Positions 51,387 to 60,568 of a stretch of DNA of 64,000 nucleotides are shown piece by piece. Under the pieces are notes generated by a model, which searched no databases, had not been told where the DNA came from, and worked only from the letters and a program-made list of their open reading frames with translations. How positions within the stretch are numbered: the stretch's first letter is position 1; each line of letters opens with the position of its first letter. A program made the position numbers and the translations under genes. The DNA comes from Flavobacteriaceae bacterium (GTDB lineage: Bacteria; Bacteroidota; Bacteroidia; Flavobacteriales; Flavobacteriaceae): NCBI GenBank assembly GCA_003443635.1, contig CP031964.1, forward strand, positions 1,210,321 through 1,274,320. The letters run 5' to 3'.

Positions 51387-52264
51387 TTCTTATTCATTAA
51401 TAAACAAAAATACCCTAATCTATAAAAATCATATAGTAGGATTGAGGGATACGATGAGTTAAAATTTATTTTTAATATAGATTTACTTAAAACAAAACAA
51501 TAAGCTATAAACCTATCTGTTTTTATTTTTTTTAATGAGTAAAAAGTTTTAGAAATTCTAGATTTGTCTTTATCTAATTTATTTGTTTTAATTAATTCAA
51601 TTAAATTCTCTATTGCATTTTCTGTTTTTTTTAAAAATGTATTAGTATTATCGTCTGCATTATGAATCACAGGATTATTAATATATGTTATATCGATTCC
51701 TTGTTTCGTTAATGCGTCGAAAAATAAAACATCTTCATAACCATATTTTTTTATAGATTCATCAAATAAATTATTCATAAAAAAATCTTTTTGAATTAAA
51801 AAATTTGAAGAACAAATAGAAGGTGCTTTTTTATGGTTTTTATATAAATTGCTTTCTCTTAGTTTAGTATACAACCATCTAAGCCTATAATGTTTTTTTG
51901 GTTTCTTTTTAAGACAAGTCATTCCTCCAATAACAACACTTTTATTAAATAGTTTGGAGTATTTTAAAATAAAATTTTCACTTTCAGGAAATGTTCCTGA
52001 ATCTATAAATAGTAAAAGATCATATTGAGCATTTATGGCCAATAAATTTCTTATAGCACTCCTGCCTATATTAGTATTAAATGCTTTAAAAGTACAATTT
52101 GAGATATTGTTTATAGCTTCATTTTTTTTATTTAAATGAGATAAAGAGCCATCATCATATACAATAATTTCAAAAGATAGTTTGTTATTTAATAATTGCT
52201 TATAAATTTCATTTACTAGATTAGTTGCATTAAAATTATAAGTAGGAATTAAAACTGAAACCAT
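51383..52264 (-). CDS. glycosyltransferase family 2
   Basis: The 293-residue protein starts MVSVLIPTYNFNATNLVNEIYKQL and has the GT2 segments FEIIVYDDGSLSHLNKKNEA, RSAIRNLLAINAQYDLLLFIDSGTFPES and FDESIKKYGYEDVLFFDALTK. The DXD position is modified (IDSGT), seen in some GT2 subfamilies. It is translationally coupled to the GT2 gene downstream (start overlaps stop by four bases). It is the first leftward gene after FtsE, though separated from it by 60 bases. Confidence 0.9.
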   Translation of the reverse strand: MVSVLIPTYNFNATNLVNEIYKQLLNNKLSFEIIVYDDGSLSHLNKKNEAINNISNCTFKAFNTNIGRSAIRNLLAINAQYDLLLFIDSGTFPESENFILKYSKLFNKSVVIGGMTCLKKKPKKHYRLRWLYTKLRESNLYKNHKKAPSICSSNFLIQKDFFMNNLFDESIKKYGYEDVLFFDALTKQGIDITYINNPVIHNADDNTNTFLKKTENAIENLIELIKTNKLDKDKSRISKTFYSLKKIKTDRFIAYCFVLSKSILKINFNSSYPSILLYDFYRLGYFCLLMNKK

Positions 52265-52324
52265 AAACTAAATAATAATTATAAAATTAATATACAGATA
52301 ATTAATTTTATGAGAAGCTTTTTT

Positions 52325-53008
52325 TTAGTTCTTTCTCTGAACAACTTCATAAACTTTATTATCATCACATTTTAAAGTTTTACTGGGATATTTTAAAAGT
52401 AATGCATAGTCATGAGTAGCCATTAAAATAGTATTTCCTTTTTTATTAAGATCTTGTAATACTTCCATAACCTCAATACTTGTTTGTGGATCAAGGTTTC
52501 CGGTAGGCTCATCAGCAAGAATTAATTCAGGATTGTTTAAAAGAGCTCTGGCAATGGCAATACGTTGCTGTTCTCCTCCAGACAATTCATAAGGGAATTT
52601 AAACCCTTTAGATTTCATTGCAACCTTATTAAGTACTTCTTCAATCCTGTTTGAGATTTCCTCTTTAAGTTTCCATCCTGTTGCTTTTAAAACAAACTCT
52701 AAATTATCGTTTACAGTTCTGTCGTTTAAAAGTTTAAAATCTTGAAATACTACTCCAAGTTTACGTCTTAAAAAAGGAATATCGTTTTCTTTCAATCCAT
52801 TCAAGTTAAAATTTACAATAGAACCTTCTCCTTTAGTAAGCGATAAATCACCATAAAGTGTTTTCATAAAACTACTTTTTCCAGTACCCGTTTTTCCAAT
52901 AAGATATACGAAATCTCCTTTTTCCATCTCGAGGTTTACATCAGAGAGTACTAAACTATCTCCTTGAAAAATAGAAACATCTTTTAATTGTAAAACAGTT
53001 TCAGACAT
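52325..53008 (-). CDS. ftsE: cell division ATP-binding protein FtsE
   Basis: The 227-residue protein is an ABC ATPase with Walker [20 protein letters not shown], signature [37 protein letters not shown] and the switch His in ATHDYALL. YxxKTGxGKSS and [13 protein letters not shown] are the FtsE form. FtsE works with FtsX at the septum to activate cell-wall hydrolases. ftsX is not adjacent, which is common in Bacteroidota. It lies between the glycan island and a divergent TPR gene. Confidence 0.93.
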   Translation of the reverse strand: MSETVLQLKDVSIFQGDSLVLSDVNLEMEKGDFVYLIGKTGTGKSSFMKTLYGDLSLTKGEGSIVNFNLNGLKENDIPFLRRKLGVVFQDFKLLNDRTVNDNLEFVLKATGWKLKEEISNRIEEVLNKVAMKSKGFKFPYELSGGEQQRIAIARALLNNPELILADEPTGNLDPQTSIEVMEVLQDLNKKGNTILMATHDYALLLKYPSKTLKCDDNKVYEVVQRKN

Positions 53009-53182
53009 AATTATTATAGTAGTTATCGTTTGTGTAAATGTATCATTTTAGCTTAACTTTTAAAAATTGATTTTAGTGTATTTCTGTAGTATTATAAATC
53101 AATAATTTATACGGTTTTAAACATTTAATAACTCGGTTTATAATTATAACAAAAAACCAACGTTATAAAATTGATATTAAAT

Positions 53183-53190
53183 TATCTTTG
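53183..53190 (+). promoter_or_regulatory. -7 promoter box of the TPR protein gene (TATCTTTG)
   Basis: An exact TAnnTTTG match, 23 bases before the ATG at 53214. No -33 element at the right distance was recognised. Confidence 0.5.
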
Positions 53191-53213
53191 ATTCACATTA
53201 AAAAACGATAGTA

Positions 53214-56200
53214 ATGATTAAAAAAATAGTATTCGTTTTTGCATTTATAATAGGATGCAATCTCAATATTTTAGCACAACAATCAGCAACTTATACCAGT
53301 GAATGGGTAGATTACCAAAAAGCATTATCGCTATATAATAGTAAGCAATATTTAGCAGCTCAATCTTTATTTTATAAAATAGGGAGTACGGCAAAAGACG
53401 AAGTCGTAAAATCAGATTGTGCTTATTATGTTGCCAATTCTGCTGTGAGATTAAATCAACAGAACGCAGATGACCTTGTTTTAAATTTTGTTGAAGAATA
53501 TCCTACGAGTACAAAACGAAATACAGCGTTTGTAGATGTTGGAGATTATTATTTTGAAAATTCTAGTTATTCTAGAGCTAGAAAATGGTATGATAAAGTA
53601 GAAGAAGAATCTTTGCCCAGAAAAGAACGTGAAAAATTTGACTTTAATTATGGATATAGTTTTTATGCTACAAAAAATAACAGGAGTGCCAAAAAATATT
53701 TATCTCGAGTAGAAAACTCGCAAAAATATGGTTCACAAGCAAAGTACTATATTGGTTTTATGGCATATGAAGGAGATGATTATGAGAAAGCTTCAGAGTA
53801 CTTTGATCAAGTAAGTGATAATGAAAAATACAAAGAGGATTTATCATACTACCAAGCCGATCTAAATTTTAAATTAGGAAATTTCGAAAAAGCTATAGAT
53901 CTGGCCAAAGCACAGTTAGAAACAAGTGATGAAAATGAAGTTTCAGAATTATCAAAAATTATAGGAGAAAGTTATTTTAACTTAAAGCAATATGCTGAAG
54001 CTATTCCATTTTTAACAGAATATAAAGGGCGTAGAGGAAGATGGAGTAATACAGATTTTTATCAATTAGGATATGCTTATTATAAACAAAATGATTTTGA
54101 AAATGCAATTTCAGAATTTAATAAAATTATAGATGGTAATAACTCTGTTGCACAAAATGCATACTACCATTTAGGAGAAAGTTATATTAATTTAGAAAAG
54201 AAACAAGAAGCATTAAACGCATTTCGTAATGCATCTCAAATGGACTTTGATTTAAAAATTCAAGAAGATGCTTGGTTAAATTACGCAAAAATTAGCTACG
54301 AAATAGGGAATCCATATCAATCTGTCCCACAAGTGTTAGCAGGATATTTAGATAAATACCCAAAGACTAGTTATAAAGAAGAGATTGAAACTTTACTAAT
54401 TGACTCTTATATTACTTCAAAAAACTATAAAGAAGCCTTAGTACTATTAGAAGGTAGAAATAGTTTTGAGAATAAAGTAGCATATCAAAAAGTAGCATTT
54501 TATCGTGGTATAGAACTGTATAATGAAAATCAATATTTAGAAGCAGAATCTTTTTTTGATAAATCATTAAAAGAACCGAGAGATGAAAAATATACTGCAA
54601 GAGCAACTTTTTGGAAAGCAGAAACAGATTATAATCTTACCGATTATGAAGATGCTTTAGTTGGATTTAAACAATTTCAAGGAAGTAGTAAAGCAGCTGT
54701 AACCAAAGAAATAGAAAATATTGATTATAACTTAGGTTATACTTATTTTAAGCAGAAAAACTATCCTAAAGCTACAGAGTATTTTAATAAATTTATTAAA
54801 AAAAATACTGGCGATAGAGTAAGGTTAAATGATGCTTATTTAAGATTAGGAGATGGTGAATTTGTATCTAGTAATTATAATCAAGCGATTAAAGCTTATG
54901 AAAGAGCAATTAGACTAAATGAAATAGAGCCAGATTATGCGTTCTTTCAAAAAGCATTAAGCTATGGATATTTAGGGAATGGAGGTAAAAAAATTAAGGA
55001 GCTAAATGATTTTATTCAGAAGTATACAAAATCAAAATTAAGAGATGATGCGTTATACGAGCTAGGTAACTCATATGTTAAGGATAACGAGATTGACAAA
55101 GCAATGCGAATGTATGATCAATTAAACTCAGAATATAGAGGAAGTTCATTCATATCAAAATCACTTTTGCGACAAGGCTTAGTGCATTATAATTCAGGAA
55201 ATAATGATTTAGCTTTAAATAAATTTAAAAATGTAGCTAACAAATATCCGGGTTCTCCAGAAGCCATTCAAGCTGTATCTACATCTCGATTAATTTACAT
55301 CGATTTAGGCCGTGTAAATGAATATGCTTCTTGGGTAAAAACTTTAGATTATGTAGACGTTAGTGATGCAGAACTAGATAATTCAGCTTATGAAGCAGCC
55401 GAGAGGCAATATTTAGCAGGTAATACAAATAAATCGATTAAACTGTTTAATGGTTACTTAAACGAATTTTCAAACGGATTACATGCTTTAAATTCCCATT
55501 TCTATTTAGCTCAATTATATTTCAAAGAAGATTTGCAAGAAAACGCTATGCCTCATTATAGTTATGTTGTAAATCAACCAAATGGAGAGTTTACAGAAAC
55601 AGCTTTAACACGTTTGGGAGAAATTCATTTAAATACAAAAGACTGGTTAACAGCCATTCCTATTTTAGAACGTTTAGAAATAGAAGCAGACTTACCACAA
55701 AGTGTAGTATTCGCACAATCTAATTTAATGAATGCACATTACCAATTAAATGCTTATGATTTAGCGGTTGATTATGCCGAGAAAGTACTTTCGAATTCTA
55801 GAATAGATAATAATGTAAAAAGTGATGCACAGATTATTATTGCACGTTCTGCAATTAAAACAAATGATGAAGATCGTGCTAAAATAGCCTATGCTCAAGT
55901 AGAGAAAATAGCATCAGGAGAATTAGCTGCAGAAGCGTTATACTTTAATGCTTATTTTAAAAATAAAGAGAATAACTATGCAGCTTCAAATACAGTAGTT
56001 CAAAAACTAGCGAAAAATTATTCGGGATATAAATATTATGGTGCAAAAGGCTTGATACTTATGGCTAAGAATTTTTACGAGTTAGAAGACGCTTATCAAG
56101 CAACCTATATCCTAGAAAGTGTTACTGAAAACTTTAAAGAGTTTAGTGATGTAGTAATAGAAGCTAAAGAAGAATTAAATCGAATCAAAACAGAAGAAGC

Positions 56201-56240
56201 CAAAACAAATTCATCAGTTGAAACAGACGATGGTAATTAA
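53214..56240 (+). CDS. large secreted TPR-repeat protein
   Basis: The 1008-residue protein has a signal peptide (MIKKIVFVFAFIIGCNLNILAQ) and at least fifteen tetratricopeptide-like repeats across its length (for example YHLGESYINLEKKQEALNAFRNA, LRLGDGEFVSSNYNQAIKAYERAI and YELGNSYVKDNEIDKAMRMYDQL). The repeats are of the YbgF/BamD-like periplasmic type, with Tyr-rich helices. It is probably a periplasmic scaffold for outer-membrane complexes. The outer-membrane barrel gene follows 43 bases downstream, so the two likely form an operon, and the pairing seems to be conserved among Flavobacteriaceae. FtsE is divergent. Confidence 0.85.
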   Translation: MIKKIVFVFAFIIGCNLNILAQQSATYTSEWVDYQKALSLYNSKQYLAAQSLFYKIGSTAKDEVVKSDCAYYVANSAVRLNQQNADDLVLNFVEEYPTSTKRNTAFVDVGDYYFENSSYSRARKWYDKVEEESLPRKEREKFDFNYGYSFYATKNNRSAKKYLSRVENSQKYGSQAKYYIGFMAYEGDDYEKASEYFDQVSDNEKYKEDLSYYQADLNFKLGNFEKAIDLAKAQLETSDENEVSELSKIIGESYFNLKQYAEAIPFLTEYKGRRGRWSNTDFYQLGYAYYKQNDFENAISEFNKIIDGNNSVAQNAYYHLGESYINLEKKQEALNAFRNASQMDFDLKIQEDAWLNYAKISYEIGNPYQSVPQVLAGYLDKYPKTSYKEEIETLLIDSYITSKNYKEALVLLEGRNSFENKVAYQKVAFYRGIELYNENQYLEAESFFDKSLKEPRDEKYTARATFWKAETDYNLTDYEDALVGFKQFQGSSKAAVTKEIENIDYNLGYTYFKQKNYPKATEYFNKFIKKNTGDRVRLNDAYLRLGDGEFVSSNYNQAIKAYERAIRLNEIEPDYAFFQKALSYGYLGNGGKKIKELNDFIQKYTKSKLRDDALYELGNSYVKDNEIDKAMRMYDQLNSEYRGSSFISKSLLRQGLVHYNSGNNDLALNKFKNVANKYPGSPEAIQAVSTSRLIYIDLGRVNEYASWVKTLDYVDVSDAELDNSAYEAAERQYLAGNTNKSIKLFNGYLNEFSNGLHALNSHFYLAQLYFKEDLQENAMPHYSYVVNQPNGEFTETALTRLGEIHLNTKDWLTAIPILERLEIEADLPQSVVFAQSNLMNAHYQLNAYDLAVDYAEKVLSNSRIDNNVKSDAQIIIARSAIKTNDEDRAKIAYAQVEKIASGELAAEALYFNAYFKNKENNYAASNTVVQKLAKNYSGYKYYGAKGLILMAKNFYELEDAYQATYILESVTENFKEFSDVVIEAKEELNRIKTEEAKTNSSVETDDGN

Positions 56241-56283
56241 TCATCTTTCCAGAAATCAAATCAAAAACAAACAAAAAACGAAT

Positions 56284-58026
56284 ATGTATAAATACATAAA
56301 ACGACTATCAATTTTAGTTATCGTATTGAATATAGTAACAACTTCTTTCTCTCAAGCTAAAAGACAAACTAAAGACACTATAAATACAGAAACTGTAAAT
56401 GTTGTAAAACCTTATACCCCTAAAATTTCTGATGCCTTTAAAGTAAAAGAAATTCCGTCATTAGATGATGATGTAACCGCTAGTAAAAAAGCAATTAAGT
56501 ATAATATATTTTCTATCCCAGTTGCTTCAATATTTACTCCAGCTAAAGCAAAAGCAGCACAAGTAGATAAAGCGAAAAAGGAAAAATTATTTGATAATTA
56601 TGCTTCTTTTGGTGTGGGCACATTTACCAGTGTATTAGGAGAAGTATACTTAAATAAGGAAATAAATAGAAATGAAAGTGTAGGAGGATATGTTAATCAC
56701 CATTCTTCTCAAGGAGGTGTAGAAGATGTATTTTTAGATAATGATTTTTCTGACACAAAATTGAATATTAATTATGCTAGAAAATCTAGAGATTTTGCTT
56801 GGAATATAGATGCAGGAGCTAGACATCAATCTTATAATTGGTATGGATTACCAGAAAACGTGTTTAATGAAACAGAGATAGCATCTATCGATCCACAACA
56901 TACTTTTTTTACTTTTGATTTTGGAGGAGAGTTGCAATTTGAAGATAAACTTATAAACTCTGGAAGTATTAGATTTAGACGCTTTGCAGATAATTCAGAT
57001 TCCGGAGAAAATCGTTTTGTAATGAAAACGAATATTGATATTCCTATTAATAGAGATGAGAGTTTAAACACTAATTTTAAAATTGATTATATCGATGGTA
57101 CTTTCGATAGAAGCTTTTTAGCATTGCAAGAAGTTAATTATGGTAATTTTACAGCAAATGTTAATTCTAGCTATCAAATTATACAAGACGACTTAACGGT
57201 TAATTTAGGAGCTTCAATTTCATACTTAAACGATAGTGAATCTGGAGATAATGATTTCTTTATTTATCCAAAAATAACAGCATCCTATAGATTAGTTGAT
57301 GAGATTTTAATTGCTTACGGAGGAGTAGAAGGAGAGTTAATTCAAAATTCATACTACGATTTTGCAAACGAGAATTTATTTGTGTCTCCAACACTATTTA
57401 TAAGGCCTACAGATCAGCAATATAATGGATATATTGGGTTAAAAGGAAAACTATCTAATACAACAAGTTATAACGTTAGAGGAAATTATTACTCTGAAAA
57501 TAATAAGGCTCTGTTTTTAGCAAATCCAGCATTGATTGGAGCAGTCGAAGATTTCCAATTTGGAAACTCTTTTGGTGTTGTATATGATGATATTACAACA
57601 TTTAGTGTGTTTGGTGAAATTAATGTTGATGTAAATAGAAATTTTAGTTTAGGAATTAAAGCAGAATATTTTACCTACAATACAGATGATCAGGAAGAAG
57701 CTTGGAATTTACCAGATTTTAAAGCGTCATTGTTTTTAGATTATCAAATTGATGAACATTGGTTTGCAGGAGCTAATCTATTTTATACTGGAGAACGTTT
57801 TGATCAAAGTTTTGTTACAGGACCATTAATTAATAGTGTACCAGTAACAACTGTATTAGAAAGCTTTTTTGATGCTAATGCACATTTAGGATATCGCATT
57901 AATAGTCAATGGTCTGTTTATGCTAAAGCAAATAATCTTGCAAACCAAGAGTATGATCGTTGGTTAAATTTTCCAGTACAAGGCATTCAGTTTTTAGCAG
58001 GAACCACATATAAATTTGATTTTTGA
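56284..58026 (+). CDS. outer-membrane beta-barrel protein (TonB-receptor-like)
   Basis: I start at ATG 56284 (MYKYIKRLSILVIVLNIVTTSFSQ), which gives a proper signal peptide and 580 residues; a TTG 66 bases upstream, inside the TPR gene, is rejected. The mature start (DTINTETVNVVKPYTPKISDAFKVKEIP) is polar. About twenty amphipathic strands follow (for example NESVGGYVNHHSSQGG, FTVNVNS-like segments, and YISGTTYKFDF-like end) and the protein ends in the aromatic FDF expected for outer-membrane insertion. A plug domain is not evident, so it resembles only the barrel of TonB-dependent receptors. Confidence 0.8.
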   Translation: MYKYIKRLSILVIVLNIVTTSFSQAKRQTKDTINTETVNVVKPYTPKISDAFKVKEIPSLDDDVTASKKAIKYNIFSIPVASIFTPAKAKAAQVDKAKKEKLFDNYASFGVGTFTSVLGEVYLNKEINRNESVGGYVNHHSSQGGVEDVFLDNDFSDTKLNINYARKSRDFAWNIDAGARHQSYNWYGLPENVFNETEIASIDPQHTFFTFDFGGELQFEDKLINSGSIRFRRFADNSDSGENRFVMKTNIDIPINRDESLNTNFKIDYIDGTFDRSFLALQEVNYGNFTANVNSSYQIIQDDLTVNLGASISYLNDSESGDNDFFIYPKITASYRLVDEILIAYGGVEGELIQNSYYDFANENLFVSPTLFIRPTDQQYNGYIGLKGKLSNTTSYNVRGNYYSENNKALFLANPALIGAVEDFQFGNSFGVVYDDITTFSVFGEINVDVNRNFSLGIKAEYFTYNTDDQEEAWNLPDFKASLFLDYQIDEHWFAGANLFYTGERFDQSFVTGPLINSVPVTTVLESFFDANAHLGYRINSQWSVYAKANNLANQEYDRWLNFPVQGIQFLAGTTYKFDF

Positions 58027-58107
58027 TAGTTAGTAAGCTTGTAATTTTATTTTTTATTTCTCGACTTAGTAAACTCAAAATGAATACTAACAAGAAATAA
58101 ATAAGAA

Positions 58108-58557
58108 ATGAAAAAATCAATATTAATAATAGCATTACTAATAAGTTTTGTGTCTATAGCACAGCAAAAAGATTATTATTTAGACAAAGGATTTATAGCA
58201 GAAGGTTATGATGTAACAGAATATTTTAATAATAAAACTGTAGAAGGAAAAAAGAACTTTGTAACAAGTTATGATGGTGCTAAATATAAATTTTCATCTC
58301 AAGCTAATTTAGATAAATTTAAAGCAAATCCTAATAAGTATGTTCCTCAATATGGCGGATATTGCGCTTATGCGTTAGCAACTAATGGTAAAAAAGTAGA
58401 TGCAGATCCAGAAACTTTTGAAATAAGAAATGGTAAACTATATATGTTCTATAATTCTTGGGGAACGAATACTTTTAAAAAATGGAAAAATGAAGGCCCT
58501 GAAAAATTGCGTCCTAAAGCTGATATTAATTGGGAAAAAGTGAAATTTAAAAGCTAA
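58108..58557 (+). CDS. secreted YHS domain protein
   Basis: The 149-residue protein has a signal peptide (MKKSILIIALLISFVSIAQQ) and a YHS domain, here GYDVTEYFNNKTVEGKKNFVTSYDGAKYKFSSQANLDKFKANPNKYVPQYGGYCAYA. The YHS motif itself is not literal; the Cys of GGYCAYA is the family's conserved metal-ligand position. YHS domains bind metals (heavy-metal ATPases, monooxygenases). It is monocistronic, followed by a terminator. Confidence 0.88.
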   Translation: MKKSILIIALLISFVSIAQQKDYYLDKGFIAEGYDVTEYFNNKTVEGKKNFVTSYDGAKYKFSSQANLDKFKANPNKYVPQYGGYCAYALATNGKKVDADPETFEIRNGKLYMFYNSWGTNTFKKWKNEGPEKLRPKADINWEKVKFKS

Positions 58558-58582
58558 TATAATTTCCTTTTTTAATTATATG

Positions 58583-58615
58583 AAACGGTATACTAATTTA
58601 GTTTACCGTTTTTTT
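58583..58615 (+). terminator. intrinsic terminator of the YHS gene
   Basis: The arms AACGGTA and TACCGTT, extended by ACT/AGT with one mismatch between, form a stem around AATTT, followed by a run of eight T. Confidence 0.8.
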
Positions 58616-58679
58616 TACGCCTTATTTTTTCATTAAAAGTAAATTACTTTTTCAGTATTTTTACGTCTTAAACTTTTTT

Positions 58680-60296
58680 ATGATGAAAAAAATAACGTTC
58701 CTTTTACTTGTTATGATTATTGTTAGTTGTTCTACAAAAGAACAAGTAGATTTAATTGTAACTAATGCTAATGTTTATACTGTAAATTCTAATTTTGATA
58801 GCGCAGAAGCTTTTGCTGTTGTTGACGGCAGATTTGTTGCTGTTGGATCAACAACAGATATTCAATCAAAGTATCAATCTGAAAATACAGTTGATGCTGA
58901 AGGACAAACTATTGTACCAGGACTTATCGATGCGCATTGCCACTTTTTAAGATTAGGGCAAGGGCAACAAGCCGTGGATTTGGTAGGGACTAAAAGCTTT
59001 GAAGAAGTAGTACAGCGTGTTATCGATTTTCAGAATGAAAATAAATTAAATTTTATAACTGGTGGAGGTTGGGATCAAAACGATTGGGAAAATAAAACTT
59101 ACCCCAATAAAAAATTATTAGACGGCTTATTTCCTAATACGCCTATTGCATTAACTCGTGTAGATGGTCATGCAATACTTTGTAATCAAGCGGCCTTAGA
59201 TTTAGGTAATGTAACAGCTAATAGTAAGATTGATGGTGGAGAGGTTATTGTCGAAGATGGAATCCCTACTGGAGTTTTAATTGATAATGCTGGGGATTTA
59301 GTTCAAAACTATTGGCCTAAACCAACACGAGATGAAACTGTAAAAGCTTTGCTAGCAGCACAAGATATTTGTTTCGATATGGGTTTAACAACGGTAGATG
59401 ATGCAGGTTTAGGAATTGAAGAAATTGAAATTATTGATAGCCTTCAACAAGCAGGGGCTTTGAATATGAGAGTTTACGCCATGGTGTCGACCACTAAAGA
59501 AAATTTAGATTACTATTTAAATAAAGGTATTGTAAAAACTGAAAAATTAAATGTGCGTTCGTTTAAGTTTTATGCAGATGGAGCTTTAGGGTCAAGAGGA
59601 GCTATGCTAAGATCAGAATATAGTGATCAACCAGGACATTTAGGTTTAATGGTAAACAGCTTAGAAAATTTTCAAGAAACGGCTGCACGTATTGCAAAAT
59701 CTAATTACCAAATGAATACACATGCGATTGGAGATTCTGCTAACCGATCGGTATTACAAACCTATCATAAATTATTAAAAGATACGCCAGGTCGTCGTTG
59801 GCGTGTAGAGCATGCGCAAGTAGTGTCTCCGGAAGATTTTGATTTATATAAAGATATTGTGCCGTCTATCCAACCAACACATGCAACGAGTGATATGTAT
59901 TGGGTAGAAGAACGTTTAGGTGCAGAACGTATGAAAAGTGCTTATGCGTTTAAAGATTTGTTAAATAAACATGGTAAAATCGCATTAGGGACAGATTTCC
60001 CTGTAGAACATGTAAGTCCGTTTTACACATTTCATGCAGCAGTAGCTAGGCAAGATCACGAACAATATCCTGAAGGAGGGTTTCAAATAGAAAATGCATT
60101 AAGCCGTGAAGAAGCTTTAAGAGGTATGACCGATTGGGCAGCTTATTCTAATTTTGAAGAAACTGAAAAAGGAAGTATAGAGCTTGGGAAATTTGCTGAT
60201 TTTATTATTTTAGATAAAAATATAATGGAAGTACCGCTAAAAGAAATTCCAAATATAAAAGTAAACCATACATATGTAGATGGAAAAGAACAATAA
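58680..60296 (+). CDS. YtcJ-like amidohydrolase lipoprotein
   Basis: The 538-residue protein starts MMKKITFLLLVMIIVSCSTKEQ, a lipoprotein signal (lipobox IVSC). It belongs to the amidohydrolase-3/YtcJ group: VDLIVTNANVYTVNSNFDSAEAFAV, HxH in GLIDAHCHFLRLG, TRVDGHAILCNQAALD, GALGSRGAMLRSEY, NTHAIGDSANRSVL (His ligand), RVEHAQV (His ligand) and GTDFPVEHVSPF (Asp ligand). The substrate is unknown. It is probably attached to a membrane in the periplasm. It is monocistronic and followed by a terminator. Confidence 0.92.
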   Translation: MMKKITFLLLVMIIVSCSTKEQVDLIVTNANVYTVNSNFDSAEAFAVVDGRFVAVGSTTDIQSKYQSENTVDAEGQTIVPGLIDAHCHFLRLGQGQQAVDLVGTKSFEEVVQRVIDFQNENKLNFITGGGWDQNDWENKTYPNKKLLDGLFPNTPIALTRVDGHAILCNQAALDLGNVTANSKIDGGEVIVEDGIPTGVLIDNAGDLVQNYWPKPTRDETVKALLAAQDICFDMGLTTVDDAGLGIEEIEIIDSLQQAGALNMRVYAMVSTTKENLDYYLNKGIVKTEKLNVRSFKFYADGALGSRGAMLRSEYSDQPGHLGLMVNSLENFQETAARIAKSNYQMNTHAIGDSANRSVLQTYHKLLKDTPGRRWRVEHAQVVSPEDFDLYKDIVPSIQPTHATSDMYWVEERLGAERMKSAYAFKDLLNKHGKIALGTDFPVEHVSPFYTFHAAVARQDHEQYPEGGFQIENALSREEALRGMTDWAAYSNFEETEKGSIELGKFADFIILDKNIMEVPLKEIPNIKVNHTYVDGKEQ

Positions 60297-60330
60297 AATT
60301 GTTTTATACTTTATAAAAATCTAATAAATG

Positions 60331-60361
60331 AAACCTGATATGCTTATCATATATCAGGTTT
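60331..60361 (+). terminator. intrinsic terminator of the YtcJ-like amidohydrolase gene
   Basis: The arms AAACCTGATAT and ATATCAGGTTT form a perfect 11-bp stem with a nine-base loop, followed by TTATT. Confidence 0.8.
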
Positions 60362-60366
60362 TATTG

Positions 60367-60500
60367 TTAAAATGATCTTGCTAAATAATCGTAATGTTCA
60401 CCCCCTAATACAAGTTCTCATTGTAAACCAACGCTACTACAAACTGCTTTTTAAAAGTGTTAAAATCGAGATATAACCATTTTAAAGGTATTTCTTTCCT
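60367..60500 (-). pseudogene. remnant of a methyltransferase gene 3' end
   Basis: Leftward translation gives AVCSSVGLQ, a TGA stop (60420-60418), then ELVLGGEHYDYLARSF and a TAA at 60369. This copies the C-terminus of the methyltransferase at 62563-63258 (ACSSVGLQCELVLEGEHYDYLARLC), with about nine in ten bases identical by eye over the best 65. Upstream, a two-base insertion (GCTTTTTAAAAGTG against GCTTTTAATGTG) adds a frameshift, and similarity ends near 60500. TGA replaces a Cys TGT. The fragment is non-functional. Confidence 0.85.
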
Positions 60501-60568
60501 ATCTTCATATTTTTTAAACCTAAAGACTTTTATAATTACTTTAGTAGGATTTCTAAATAATTTATTAA

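Noticed and set aside
56218-56283. TTG start that would overlap the barrel gene with the TPR gene.
   Set aside because: The added residues are polar and not a signal peptide; ATG 56284 gives a proper one. The apparent overlap of genes is therefore not real.
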